Source: Tieghemiomyces parasiticus
Taxonomy: Eukaryota > Kickxellomycota > Dimargaritomycetes > Dimargaritales > Dimargaritaceae
Direction of reading: 5' to 3'
Assembly: GCA_027575765.1 (NCBI GenBank)
Contig: JANBPT010000136.1
Span: 1 to 64,000 of the forward strand
Length of the DNA stretch: 64,000 bases
A model generated the notes under the pieces. The model did not search any database. It was not told where the DNA came from and saw only the letters and a list, made by a program, of their open reading frames with translations. The position numbers and the translations under genes were made by a program. This document shows positions 29,301 through 41,388 of this stretch, in pieces (the first letter of the stretch is position 1; every line of letters starts with the position of its first letter).

Positions 29301-31746
29301 TGACACATGTCAACATGGAAGTTCGATTGGCTATAGCAAGTCGGCTCGCGGGCACCTCTGGGGCCGAAATTGTAGGGCGCCGCCATCCCCACAGGTATTG
29401 TGACCGGTAGATAGCAGGTAATCCCATATACCTGACTAGCGTATGTGGTTAGGAACGCAATATCCGGGGGAGAGGGACAGGCTATAAGGTCGCCGCGAGC
29501 AGTGGTTTCTGGGCGTTAAAGTAAAGCTTGGCTGGAGGCCACCTGGCCTGGGATTGGCGGCCCTATAGGATAATAGCAACCCGTGGCAAGGAAGCACGGA
29601 CCGACCCCCCTTTAGATACCAGGCCTGTGGCGCTGCATGGCCATAGTGGACGCGAATTGGCTGCAAAGCCCGCTCTCCTCTTAATGGCCAAGCAGGGGTC
29701 AATCTGGAAATATGTCTTTTTTTCGTCAAAGAATAAGGATAAAAGCGACGGAATGGAGATTCCTGTAGAAATAGGCAGCAAACACCATCCATACGGCCGG
29801 TTTAGAATCAAGAGAATAACTGGATGGTGGCAACAATTAAGTTTCCATCCACTGCAAAGAGTGATGGCATCAGGGGGTGTGGCTTGTGATGTCGAAAAGA
29901 CGAAAGTATTTGTACGTTGAAACTTCCTTCCACCCATTCCCCGACGTTGCTGCGAAACATAGGGTGGGGAAAACCACCTGCTTGGCCATTTTGCCTCCAG
30001 TATCGACTGATAATGGCATTTCCCATCAGCGATATGCTACCTGTACTGTACCAGCTTAGCGTCTTATTCGAGAAAGGTTTGCACAGCGACCTTATTTCCT
30101 GGGGATGGCTAAGAGTGTTGATGGAGGAACAGTCATTGGTTAATTTGTCCGGAACCACACACCCATAACCGGAAAATCCCGTGAGCGCGCACCGGAAATT
30201 CCTCCGCTACTTGGGCTGTGGATGAGGCGCCGCCCAGGGGATTCTAATCAGTCCTCCCATCGATTATAGTATGGGTGTGTACGTGCGTGAGGAGCGACCG
30301 GGGAAGGCCGCGGGGTCGATGCTAGCGGCAGACGGGGCCTTTATCCAACCAGGCGAGCAGGGTTTATTTTTGCCAGACGTTGCCAGGTGCTGCCCGGTTT
30401 TCCAGCCTCACCCCTCGGTCCCGCACCCCTTCGGGCCTTTTAGCCCAGACCGAAATAATAACCAATCCACGGGAAACATAACTTGCCGTCACTTTGTTGG
30501 CCAGCCGTCAAAAGTAAATGTGGCGGCGGCGGCGGCGTTTCGGTGTCTGGTGGACTCTGACGACCATGATGGCGGAGACAGCTGTCAACAGGGCTAAGGG
30601 CCGGTCCTCGGGTGGGCCCAGCAGGGGATTGGAGTGAGGGGCGGAAGGGGCGGGGCAAGAACGCGTGGCTTTCACCTCCACTCGCAGACGGTACTGGGTA
30701 GCCCAGCCGATGGGGCGACAGGTCGACAGGAGTACAGGACACTACAACTTCCCTCAGGACATACTGCGCAGCACACGGCCTGCCTCTGGGCCGACTGGTC
30801 AAACTAGGGAGTCGCCAGACCACCGCGCCAGGTGCGAGGTAGGAGAGTAACGGGTTGGCTGAGGAGCGGGCCCCCTGGCCAATAGGTCTACTATTCGCCC
30901 CATCCGTGCTGAGTGTAACTCTTTTTTAAGTCTCCGTGTTGGCTGGCACTATCAGAATGCAGGTTTCCCTCCCCCCTTTATCTCAGGTTGGATATAATAT
31001 CGCCGGCGAGTACTCCACGCCGATCTCTCAGCGACGGAGCCTGTCACCAATCACGGCACGGCTTTCCCCTCCAGCCACTCACCGGGTTCTCAACCCCGCT
31101 TTTCTCCCCTCCCTCCTATCAGCGACGGTTCTGAGGTGGACACTCGTTGTCCTCCAGGCAACCTCCCCCCGTCCATATCCTTCATTGCATCCTCGCTATA
31201 TATAGGTTGGCACCCTGCCCCTCGATCGGGTGAGTTTGTACGCTTTAATTTCTGGTCCCTCCAGTACCCACCGACCCTTGGTACCACCCCCTCCACTATA
31301 TATCCTATAGCGCCTAATTCTAGTTGGCGTGTCGTCCTACCAGACTTTGCACATCTAAGAGCCGCTGTAATTGTCGCTCTTGCCCAATTTCAGTTACACC
31401 AGAGTGCTGCTTGATCTTTATGACCCCAACACTTGCACACTTGCTCTTATTTGTACGTTCAATTTCTGCCCCGCCCACTGGCCTGCCTCTTGGCCCTTTG
31501 ACCATCCACACCAGTACCCCGGCACTTTTCCTGGCTGGCTAAACTACTGTCTGGTCGCCGTTAACCATACCCTTTGCCGATCCCTTGCCCTTTGTCACCC
31601 CCTCATTATTCGACTATCCCCCTTTTTATACCCCCGCAAGTGGGAATTTCATCATCCCTGCATTTTGTGTTATAAGTTGCACTTAAATCCCCTTTCGCCT
31701 TACTTATATTGAAGCCTCCTTCCATTGTAGCCACTCCCCCCTAAAA
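26381..31746. other. 5.4-kb gene-free region upstream of the PDR transporter
   Basis: I see no recognisable gene. Scattered short open frames lack family motifs, and their frames overlap on both strands. A GGC triplet run (about five repeats near 30523-30536) sits in a GC-rich patch at 30.2-30.9 kb. The last ~800 bp (30.95-31.75 kb) are pyrimidine-rich, with TATATATAGG at 31197 and other TATA-like sites at about 31293 and 31625. This is probably the long promoter and leader of the transporter. Confidence 0.5.
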
Positions 31747-34700
31747 ATGGCGGACCAACCCGGCCACCAGTCTCCAAGGGTCAGCGAGAAGCACCACAGC
31801 AGCTCGAGTATCCCCGGCTCCGATGACCTGACCGCCGCCGCTTCACACACCTCGCTGCACAAAATCGCTGGCGACGCCAAGGAGGACCCGGAGGCTACCC
31901 ACTATGGCTTATCTCGTCACGTCAACTTTGCCCACTCCACTGATTTTGGCTCGAACCCGAACACCAACCTGACCGATTCCGCCGCCGATATTAACCTGGC
32001 CCGGCAGTCGTCGTACCGCCAACGCACCAGCCTGAGCGGTGGCGACGACCGTACCAACTTTGGTGAACCCTCCCGTGTCGACTACGACGAGGCAAACGCC
32101 GATTTCCAGCAGCTGCAGCAGACCCTCTCCCGGCATAGCTCCGTTGCTGGCCTCGAGGAAGGTGGCCTCCCCCTGGACATTCGTAACTACCTCACCCAGC
32201 AGGCTGGCGATATCAATGATGACCGCGTGAAACAGGTTGGCGTTGTGTGGGAAAATTTGACCGTGATCGGCAGCGGCTCCGATAAGGCCCACATTGAGAA
32301 CGTCTTCACCCCCATCGTCCACAACCTCATGCGCCTCCCCACGTCCCTCGGATCCCTCCTCCGTGGCAAGGGCCTTCACCCGAACCAGACCACCAAAACC
32401 ATCCTGCACGATCTGAACGGATTCTGTCGCCCCGGCGAGATGGTGCTCGTTTTGGGTAAGCCTGGCGCCGGCTGCTCAACCTTGCTTCGCGCCCTGGGGA
32501 ACCAGCGCAAGACGTACAAGGAGGTACGCGGTGACGTGACCTACGGCGGTATCGCGGCTGACGAGTTCGCTAAGCACTACCGCGGTGAGGTTGTGTACAA
32601 CCAGGAGGACGACCACCATCACCCCACGTATACCGTGCGTGAGACCATCAACTTCGCGCTCAAGTCCCGCACCATGAGTCGCCATGTGGTCGACGACCGC
32701 GACAAGCTTCGTGAGGAGGTTCTCGACCTGCTCATCCGCATGTTCGGCCTGCAACGCTGCGCCGACACCATCGTCGGTAACGCCATGATGCGCGGTGTCT
32801 CGGGCGGTGAGAAGAAGCGAACCAGTATCGCCGAGCAGATGGCCACCGCCGCTGCCGTCACCCTGTGGGACGGGAGCACCAAGGGCCTCGACGCTTCGTC
32901 CGCCCTCGACTACGTCCGATCCCTTCGCATCGTGGCCGACCTGTTCCAGCGTACCACCCTCGTTACCCTGTACCAGGCCTCGGAGAATATTTACAATCTC
33001 TTTGACAAGGTCTTACTCCTGGCTGAGGGCCGTTGCATCTACTACGGGCCCGCCCAGGAGGCCAAGTCGTATTTCCAAGGTCTCGGGTTCGAGTGCCCCA
33101 ACCGCCAGACCACTTCTGACTTCCTCACCGGTATCACCATGAAACACGAGGCCCGAATCGCCATGGGCATGGAGAGCCTGGTACCTCGCTCCCCTGAGGA
33201 CTTTGAGGCTCGCTACCGCGCCTCCCCAGAGTACGCCCAGCTGATGACCGAGCTGGCGACGTACAAGGAGGAGCAGGCCGCCCAGCGCCCGGATGAACAG
33301 TTCCGCAAGGCCGTCGAGGAGGGCCGAATGGGCTCGCATAAGAGTAATGTGCGCCGCAAGTCACCCTACCAGACCACCTACTTCTTCCAGATCACCAACA
33401 CCATGCGGCGTGAGGTCTCCCTGCTACTCGGCAGCAAGGGCATGCTTGTCTTCCGTTACGTGTACAATGCCATCATGGCTGTCATCGTCGGGTCGCTGTT
33501 CTACCAGCTTCCGACCACCAGCGACGGTGCCTTTACCCGTGGCGGCGCCCTCTTTTTCGCCCTGCTATTCAACACCCTCATGGCCAACGCCGAGGTACCC
33601 AAGTCGTTCGATACCCGCCCCATCCTCTACAAGCAAAAGGGATTCGCCTTCTACCACCCGTCCGCCCAGTTTTTCGCCCAGACCGTTGCCGACATCCCTC
33701 TCTACTTCGTCCAAATTGCCATCTTCACCATCATCTTGTACTGGATGGTCGGGTTACAGGCTGAGGCCGGCAAATTTTTCTTCTTCATGTTGATTTTGTT
33801 CGTCACCTCGCTCTGTCTATCCGCCCTGTTCCGGATGGTGGGCCAGATCGCGCCTGACGTCCACACGGCCCATGTACTCTCCGGCCTGTTTCTCATGTTC
33901 TTTATCAACCTGACGGGCTACCTCATTCCGCCCAAGGACATGGGCGGCTGGGTCATCTGGATCTACTGGATCAATCCAATCGCTTACGGTCTCAAGGCCC
34001 TCCTGTCCAATGAGTTCCGCGGTCTTCGACTCGAGTGTGTCGGTTACCAGCTCATACCGTCCGGCATCGAAAAGTATAGCGACATCAACCATCAGGTGTG
34101 CACCCTGCTCGGGTCCACTCCGGGGTCAAGGTTCGTCAATGGCGAGGACTACTTGTATGCCACCTACGGCTTCAAGGCCTCCGATATGTGGATCGACTTC
34201 GCAGCCATCATCGGTTTTTGGGTACTCTTCATGCTTATCACCGTGGTGGTGGTTGAACAGGTCGAATTCGGTAAGGGCGGCTATAGCACCAACGTGTTTA
34301 AAGCTAAACGAACCCCGCCCACTGTCAGCTTCCCCCCGAACGGAGCCGATGAGGCCGTGGCTGCCCCTGAGGGCTACGAAGGTGTCAAGGGCGAAGAGGC
34401 TAAGGCTGCCGCCAATCTCCCCGTGGTCACGCGTGGACTGGCACTCACTTGGAACGACGTCGACTACATCGTGCCCGGCAAGAAGCGCGGGGAAGAGATT
34501 CAGCTCCTACGCAAGATTTTCGGCTACGTGCAGCCCGGCAGCATGACCGCCCTCATGGGTGCCTCTGGCGCCGGTAAGACCACCCTCCTGGACGTGCTCG
34601 CTCAGCGCAAGAACCTGGGCCGCACCGAGGGAGACATCCTTATGAACGGCGTCCCTCTCACCAAGGTGCTCCGCCGCAAGACCGGGTACTGCGAACAGAT

Positions 34701-36354
34701 GGACATTCACAACCCCAACACCACCGTCCGCGAGGCTCTCCAGTTCTCAGCCTACCTCCGCCAGCCGGCCAATGTCAGCCGGGCCGAGAAGGACCTGTTC
34801 GTGGAGAAGGTCATTCATCTACTCGAGATGGAGGACATTGGTGACGCCCTGGTCGGTAACTGTGAGACCGGCATCGGGCTGTCTATGGAGGAGCGCAAGC
34901 GCCTCACTATCGGCGTGGAACTGGTGGCCAAGCCCAAGGTCCTGTTTTTGGACGAGCCCACCTCGGGTCTCGACGCCCAGGCCTCCTTCAGCATCGTCCG
35001 GTTCCTGCGCAAGCTCGCCCGTGAGGGCCAGTCCGTCCTGTGCACCATCCACCAGCCCAGTTCTCTCCTGTTTGAGCAGTTTGACCGTCTCCTGCTCCTG
35101 GCCCCGGGCGGCCGCATGGTGTACTTTGGCGACCTGGGCCACAACTGTGAGACCATCATCAACTATTACGAATCCCATGGCGCCCCGCGGTGCCCTTCCG
35201 ACGCCAACCCGGCCGAGTATATCCTTGACGTGGTCGGTTCCCGCCAGGAGAAGATTAACTGGCCCGAAACGTACAGCAACTCCGAGTTGGCCCGTAGCGA
35301 ACGCGCCAAGCTGGCCGCGATCCTCGAGAATGAGAAGGCCCAGCAGGCCGCGCAGGGCCCTAACGGGACCATATCCGGCGACCCTGATGAGCATCGCGAG
35401 TTTGCCCTTGGCTTCTGGGGCCAGGCCCGCTACGTTGTCAAGCGCAATTACACTTCGTACTGGCGTGACCCCGAGTACAACCTCAACCGGTACCTCCTTC
35501 AGGTCATGGTGGCCATCATTCTGGGCCTCTGTTTCCTGCGCCTCGGCTACGGTTCCGGTGCCTTGCAGAACCGCGTGATGGTCATTTTCCAAACCACCAT
35601 CATGGGTATTCTCATCATCAACCAGGTCGAGCCTCAGCTCATCGCCTGGCGTCGCTGGTTCACCCGCGAAGAGGCGAGTGGCATGTACAGCTGGAAGGCT
35701 TTCACAACGGGCATGGTCCTCACCGAAATCCCCTACATCATCGGTGCGGCCACCATCTTCTTCCTCATTCTGTACTGGTTTGTCAACCTTAACCCGCTCA
35801 GCGAACGTGTGGGCTACTTCTTCATCATCCTGGTGGCCTTCTACTTCTACTCATTGTCATTCGGTTTCATGGTGGCTTCCTTCAGTCCGTCCGACGTGAT
35901 GGCCGCCCTCGTCAACCCGTTCCCGGCGTCCATCTTGGCCCTGTTTTGCGGTGTCACCATTCCGTACCTCCAGATGCCGGCCTTCTGGCGCCGCTGGGTG
36001 TACTGGATCAACCCGTACAAGTACTACATCGAGGGTGTCATTAGCAACGATCTGTACGACATGAAGATTACTTGTGAGGAAGACGAATACCTCAAGTTCG
36101 ACCCCCCGAGTGGCAACACCTGCTACGAATACGCCAAGGAGTTCCTCAGCGTTGGCCCCGGTTATATTCGCAACCTCAACGACACCTCCTCCTGCGAGTA
36201 CTGCCCCTTCAAGGTTGGCCAGGAGTTTACCGATAACCTCTCCTGGGAGTATAGTAACAAGTGGCGTAACTTTGGCATTCTGTTCGCCTTCGTCGGGTTC
36301 AACCTTATCGTCACCTGTATCGGTCTCAAGTACTACCGCGCCAATAAGCGCTAA
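31747..36354 (+). CDS. Full-length PDR/CDR-type ABC transporter (ABCG)
   Basis: An intronless 1535-aa protein with the reverse order NBD1-TMD1-NBD2-TMD2. The N-terminus (~1-150) is Ser/His/Asp-rich and cytosolic. NBD1 has the degenerate fungal Walker A GKPGAGCSTLLR (~237), signature VSGGEKKR (~351) and a Walker B region with TLWDGSTKGLDAS, where Trp-Asp replaces the usual hydrophobic-Asp-Glu. TMD1 spans ~570-870. NBD2 has canonical Walker A GASGAGKTT (~937), a degenerate signature LSMEERKRL (~1045) and canonical Walker B VLFLDEPTSGLD (~1066). TMD2 runs to the C-terminus. This asymmetry of one canonical and one degenerate ATP site is the mark of Pdr5/Cdr1 pumps, plasma-membrane exporters of drugs, sterols and lipids. 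The specific substrate is unknown. Gene-free regions of more than 4 kb flank it on both sides. Confidence 0.97.
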   Translation: MADQPGHQSPRVSEKHHSSSSIPGSDDLTAAASHTSLHKIAGDAKEDPEATHYGLSRHVNFAHSTDFGSNPNTNLTDSAADINLARQSSYRQRTSLSGGDDRTNFGEPSRVDYDEANADFQQLQQTLSRHSSVAGLEEGGLPLDIRNYLTQQAGDINDDRVKQVGVVWENLTVIGSGSDKAHIENVFTPIVHNLMRLPTSLGSLLRGKGLHPNQTTKTILHDLNGFCRPGEMVLVLGKPGAGCSTLLRALGNQRKTYKEVRGDVTYGGIAADEFAKHYRGEVVYNQEDDHHHPTYTVRETINFALKSRTMSRHVVDDRDKLREEVLDLLIRMFGLQRCADTIVGNAMMRGVSGGEKKRTSIAEQMATAAAVTLWDGSTKGLDASSALDYVRSLRIVADLFQRTTLVTLYQASENIYNLFDKVLLLAEGRCIYYGPAQEAKSYFQGLGFECPNRQTTSDFLTGITMKHEARIAMGMESLVPRSPEDFEARYRASPEYAQLMTELATYKEEQAAQRPDEQFRKAVEEGRMGSHKSNVRRKSPYQTTYFFQITNTMRREVSLLLGSKGMLVFRYVYNAIMAVIVGSLFYQLPTTSDGAFTRGGALFFALLFNTLMANAEVPKSFDTRPILYKQKGFAFYHPSAQFFAQTVADIPLYFVQIAIFTIILYWMVGLQAEAGKFFFFMLILFVTSLCLSALFRMVGQIAPDVHTAHVLSGLFLMFFINLTGYLIPPKDMGGWVIWIYWINPIAYGLKALLSNEFRGLRLECVGYQLIPSGIEKYSDINHQVCTLLGSTPGSRFVNGEDYLYATYGFKASDMWIDFAAIIGFWVLFMLITVVVVEQVEFGKGGYSTNVFKAKRTPPTVSFPPNGADEAVAAPEGYEGVKGEEAKAAANLPVVTRGLALTWNDVDYIVPGKKRGEEIQLLRKIFGYVQPGSMTALMGASGAGKTTLLDVLAQRKNLGRTEGDILMNGVPLTKVLRRKTGYCEQMDIHNPNTTVREALQFSAYLRQPANVSRAEKDLFVEKVIHLLEMEDIGDALVGNCETGIGLSMEERKRLTIGVELVAKPKVLFLDEPTSGLDAQASFSIVRFLRKLAREGQSVLCTIHQPSSLLFEQFDRLLLLAPGGRMVYFGDLGHNCETIINYYESHGAPRCPSDANPAEYILDVVGSRQEKINWPETYSNSELARSERAKLAAILENEKAQQAAQGPNGTISGDPDEHREFALGFWGQARYVVKRNYTSYWRDPEYNLNRYLLQVMVAIILGLCFLRLGYGSGALQNRVMVIFQTTIMGILIINQVEPQLIAWRRWFTREEASGMYSWKAFTTGMVLTEIPYIIGAATIFFLILYWFVNLNPLSERVGYFFIILVAFYFYSLSFGFMVASFSPSDVMAALVNPFPASILALFCGVTIPYLQMPAFWRRWVYWINPYKYYIEGVISNDLYDMKITCEEDEYLKFDPPSGNTCYEYAKEFLSVGPGYIRNLNDTSSCEYCPFKVGQEFTDNLSWEYSNKWRNFGILFAFVGFNLIVTCIGLKYYRANKR

Positions 36355-39300
36355 AATTCCCAACCGCCCACTTTATTTTCGACCCTACTTCATTTAGTCT
36401 ATATTTTTTGGGGGATTCCGACTTGCCCGGAAGTATTGCATGCCGCAATATTTACGCTTCGAAGTCATTTCGGTACCATTAAAAGCAACAACGCTCAGCT
36501 TAGATGCCATGAAGCAAGATGAAACAGGGCATGGTGTAGCACAGTGTAGTACACAATCGGGGGAGGCAGCTGGTGGTTACTATATATGTATATTGAGGCG
36601 ACAGAAGGGGCCGACTGGTGAACGGAATCGTGTGTGATAGGGTGAGGGAAAGGTTCGACAAGTAGTACTAGATCATGTCAATTTTTAATTATTGTTTACA
36701 ACTGATGTCATCTGTGTAACTCATCTGATGCCGAGCAGTAAGGCTCATTAGCGGAATCCAAACCAGCCCAGGCTAATGCTGCGATCTTCTACGTGGTTGT
36801 CACTGCTGATCGATTGGGAAACTGAAACCCCTAATATTGCTTAGCATACACTGGTGCACCCGAAAGACACTCGTGCCAAGGCTTCCAATTTCGGCCTCAT
36901 GCGCTGCGAGATAGCCTCGGTTCGTACCTTACCTTGTACACCATCCTCCTCAACACCATCTTATGTACCACCCTTCCACGCTTTACCTTATGTACTAGGA
37001 TTATGCACGACTCCCCCACCTTGCTACCTCTACGATTCCACCTCTGCCGATGACTTGCAAAGGTAATTGCCCTTACTCCTTCCGGCGGCCACGAAGACCA
37101 ATCTCCGCCCCAACCACCGGATATATAGATTGTGGGCGGCGTTTAGCAACGACTAGTGATCCGCCAAATTTATCATTTCTAGTTTGCACGCTTCATTAAT
37201 GCAATACAACGCCTTCCCGGCATTCACCTTACCACAAGTGAGGGATGGGGCTTCATAAGTCGACATGATCAAGAGGTAAAAGCGCAAGATGTGACTTTAG
37301 GAATAGCCCGATTCCCAATTGATTTATACTATTCAATCCCTCATCCATGATACTCCTAGAATTCAGCAGCCGCACCAATGTCCAATACGTCATGCTTTGT
37401 CAAACCGAAACCTTTTTGGTCCCTGTATCTGGTTGGCGCTGTTCACCTCTCCTGTGATATCTAGTCGCTCTGGTGAGCAGTTCTTCCCTAGTCATCGGTC
37501 TGAATGGCCTTCATTATGGAGTCGGTCCTTATCATCTGCTGCGCTGCGGCCCAACCTCCGCCCTCCAGCTACACGCACTCTGCACCCCCCCCCTTACACC
37601 AGTGCACCCGACAAGACCAGGAGCCTAAGGCATAGTTGGGCCGACGGAGAGCCACAAGGTAAGCAGCGGTGCCAGTGTTAGGGTCTGTGTCGTGGTCACA
37701 GAATACCTAGTCTCCAGGTCAGTCAGTTGCCCACGAAGGGCAGTGAGGGCTAGAATGCCACAGCCATACATTTACGTCTAACACATACAGAGGCCTCAAT
37801 CTAGCCGGTGTTGGCCAGGCCTTGCCCATGGACCATGCTCATCTTCCAGCCCTACCCAATTGGAGTGGTCATACCCTGCCAACCTTGGGCTTGTGCTAAA
37901 CGCTACCAGAGGATGATTTACCACGTCTGGCCGTGTCACCATAGAGCACCAATAACTATATGAATAAATTTCAAGTGCTAGCCACGCGAAGCCAAAATAA
38001 ACAATGTCAGGATTGGTACCAGTACCTAATTACACTGGCCCGTCTCCAAAGCCAATCTGAAGTACCGGAGACAGCGTCTGCCGAGCCCCTTGGTTAGACT
38101 ACCGAAGGGAACCACTGACTACAGCAATGAACCTTTGAAGTCGGAGAGCGTTGGGCTGATATACGATATGAACCGTTGCGTCGCCGACCACCGCCTCACC
38201 ACCCCTACTACCCTGCAACATTGTTACCCAGCCCATACGGCTCTAACGCACGGTCGACAGAAGATAGCCGAGATCCGGCGGTTGAAGAGCGCCATATCAA
38301 AGCACAAGGCACAGTTCATCAAAATGCCTAGATGTAGGTCTCCGAAAGGAATTTGGACAATAATTTCGGACGACGTTAGCACATGAAACTCTTTTTCAGT
38401 ATGGAAGATCCTGGGAGATGTACCAACATAAGTGGGCCGCCGGAATCACCACCATCATCGAAACTGGAGGGGTGGTACTGTGTTGGGTTGAAATTTATTG
38501 AAGTCGGGCTCACCTAGGGAGGGCCGACGTGGCCAAACGGTTGCAGGTTGTGGATTAGATAACGGGTGGTATAGAATGGTACAAGGCATGGTGAATACAA
38601 GGTAAAGGGAAAAATAAAACGAATTGAATACTGAAGAGATGTTGGTCGGGGCCGTTGCTGGTCCCTTTTCTATATCCTCTGGTGTTGGTTGTTGCCTATC
38701 GAGATCTAGTAGACCTGGTAGTCAGTGGAGCTCAACGATTGGGGTCAGGGATTGGTATGAAGACCGTGAGTCATGGTGGCCCACTTCATACATATCTCCA
38801 CTACAGTACAACACAGACGCCTACGAATTCGCCCTTTGCACAAGCTGTACGCCTTCTAGTCAGAACTCATCACCTGCAGCTCAGCCTCCTCCGAGACATG
38901 CCAGTTTACACTGAGCTCATGTTGTCAAGGACCAGGAATTAAACCATGCAGCCAAAGTTTCAAGTCAGGTACATAGCGACCAAGTACGGAGTCCCCACGA
39001 ACACCAGCTGGAGGGTGAAGTACCGCCAGTGTGGCTAACCTTGACGTTCGAGCTTTCTATCTTATCTCCCCCCAAAAAAACCTGCCCGATCTTATGTGCA
39101 AGCCCTACAGCTAATGTGCCACCGATCTCCCACGGATATCGGTGAAGACGCGGTCCCCCACCTCAGCTCCCCGAACGTTTCTACAAGTTCAAGTCCAAAT
39201 ACCAGCCGATTGGCAAACAAATGGATCCCCATCTCGACATCGCCGCCATACGAGCCATTGGCTCGACTCTATGAGATAAGCCGGGAGCTGGTCGCTAGAG

Positions 39301-40919
39301 CCAAGCGGAGCACGCCATTGTGATGTGACAGAGATGCACGCGGATAAACCTGATATTGTAGCCGGAGAACCGCTGGCGTTAAGGTTGTTTTTTTTGAACT
39401 AATATATAGACGTGTCGGATCTCAATTCGCCCACGCCATGCCTATATATACATCTCGTCCAGGAAAATGCCTACCTGTACTATTTAAGTCCATGCGTATC
39501 TCGCCGCCACGTCATCATAGTCGATCTCGGTCTGAGCCATTAGGATCAAGTGTCAAGCTAGGTATAGTTTGATCGTAATTGCCCGGTTTGTAAAGCCCGC
39601 TTGCGGCTCACCTCGTGTACAATGGACACCTGACGATGATGAAGCCGCTCAAGCCACCCATCCCGCAGGTGACCTGACTGATATTATTTATATCATAACG
39701 GTAAGGCGTGGTAACGGAGCCCTATGCAAGGACACGGTGGCTGATACTAATGACCAATCGGCAGGGCAGCTGTGACAAACGATATAAGTGCGATGGATCC
39801 CAGGCCCATGCACCACGTAGTGTTTGAAGCCCAAGTGACCACCATGGGCTATATAACCTGGAAAATGGAATTCGCCCGTTCGCAGCATACGAAACAATCT
39901 GATCTGATCTCGGTAATACCCTCGTAAGGGGAATACGCTAACCGAAGCATGGGGGAGTCTGGCAGGTAGCAAGGGTGGGCTGAGTATGTCAACATCAGGA
40001 AAACCTGTGACCTAGTAGAGAGACGAGGCGCAAGCAGAGATGGTGCAGCTGAGGGTAGATTGACCGCCTCAACCCAGGTTCCTTCCGAGGGTAGCAGGGC
40101 TAGAAAGGACTGGTTGTAGGTGCTGTCTGCACGGCGGGAAACCTGGCCTCTAACGATTAAAGTTTGGCTACATACCTGACCAAGGATGACTGTGCAACTT
40201 ATGACTGCCGTGTGCTTGTAGCACTGTCAGTGCGCGTGAGGTACTGCTAAAAGAATAGATCAATGACGCTCGAGCCCCATCATGCTATAGCCAACCCTTC
40301 CCTAACCATCGTTAATCAAAAGGTCGCCATCGAACATGGTACTACCGTACTTGGGCTCTAGCCTTCTTGGACTCGCTCGTTTAGAATGGGGCCGTTTTGC
40401 GGAGGGAGTAGGGCCCTATATGTTCATTGTGACTGGTCTGGCGCCATTTCAGGGGGTCGATGACAGCCAAGGACCACTATACTCTCGAGCTTTGAAACTA
40501 TTTGCCAAGGTACCATAGGTTGATTCGACATTCTACATGGCATCGGCAGAGGCCGCGTGGATTTAATACCTGGCATACACTACTTGCGACACTCGTACGG
40601 ACCCCCCACTTTCAGACCAAACCTCGGCAAGGCCTTAGGCAGTGTACCTGATCAGTTGGCACAAGAGAGAGAGAGACGGCCCTGGTAGCCATTTCCAATC
40701 GGCTTTAAAACGGTATCGACTGGGCTGTGCCCCAGAGAGCTGGGCGGAGTGTATGGGGGGGATGTTTATTGCTTACAAGGCTATACACCCACGTGCAGCA
40801 ATCGAGGTCAGAATACACGACGTAACGTTTGAGGTGCACTGGGAAACGAACAAGAAAGGGTGGAGACCGATTGCTGGCCAGTGGGCCAACGGTACGCCCT
40901 TGGGGTCTGGACTACCCAC
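36355..40919. other. 4.6-kb gene-free region downstream of the PDR transporter
   Basis: No coding sequence with recognisable family or convincing splice structure was found. The sequence is of mixed composition with no obvious tandem repeats. The right end merges into the 3' side of the small secreted protein gene on the minus strand. Confidence 0.45.
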
Positions 40920-41246
40920 CTACTTCTTGGCCTTAGTCTTCTCGCACTCGTCGAGGGCCTTGGCCACCTCCTGGCCCAGGGCCTCGGCCTCCTGCTTGTC
41001 CCACCCGAGGGCCTCACGACACTTGGTGGTGAGGGTGTCGACAGCGGCACCCGTGGCGACTAGCTTGGCAATTTCAGCGGCGACCTTCTTGGCGTTCGCT
41101 GGCAGGCTGCGGCGGACCAGGGTTGGGTTCTGGTTGTCGATCACAATGGCAGAAGCGCCGGCGGAGAAAGTGGCCTGGACACCGGTGGTTAGGGAGCAGG
41201 CAGCGACGGCCAAGGCGAGGAGGGTGGTGGTACGGATAAGATGCAT
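40920..41246 (-). CDS. Small secreted protein with dibasic processing site
   Basis: Function unknown. A 108-aa single-exon frame. A clear signal peptide (basic-flanked hydrophobic LLALAVAACSLTTGVQA, ~9-25) is followed by a ~20-residue segment ending at a dibasic RR (NPTLVRR) and then an Ala/Lys/Glu-rich helical domain of ~60 residues. That domain has only two Cys (TKCREAL and DECEKTK), which could form one disulfide. The likely mature form starts SLPANAKK after Kex2-type cleavage. A TATAAAAGG box lies 134-142 bp before the ATG, supporting a real gene. An overlapping open frame on the opposite strand (40642-41259) is rejected. It could be a secreted effector or hydrophilic surface protein, but no family is recognised. 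Confidence 0.75.
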   Translation of the reverse strand: MHLIRTTTLLALAVAACSLTTGVQATFSAGASAIVIDNQNPTLVRRSLPANAKKVAAEIAKLVATGAAVDTLTTKCREALGWDKQEAEALGQEVAKALDECEKTKAKK

Positions 41247-41379
41247 CGTTGGTGGATAAGGGGGGAGGTGAGAGCGCAGATGGTGGGTGGGTGTACGAAG
41301 GGAAAGTGGGTACGTGTAAATAGTGGTGTGTATCAGAGGAATGGCTAGATGAGGTGGTCGACAGTGGACTCTCCCTGGA

Positions 41380-41388
41380 CCTTTTATA
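41380..41388 (-). promoter_or_regulatory. TATA box of the 108-aa secreted protein gene
   Basis: TATAAAAGG on the minus strand, 134-142 bp upstream of the ATG at 41246. Confidence 0.65.

Noticed and set aside
34819..35592. 257-codon open frame antisense to the PDR transporter
   Set aside because: Mirror of the NBD2 region with no motif of its own. A codon-bias shadow.
40642..41259. 205-codon plus-strand frame overlapping the 108-aa secreted protein
   Set aside because: The minus-strand frame has a signal peptide and a correctly placed TATA box. The plus-strand frame has neither, and its composition is that of antisense GC-rich sequence.
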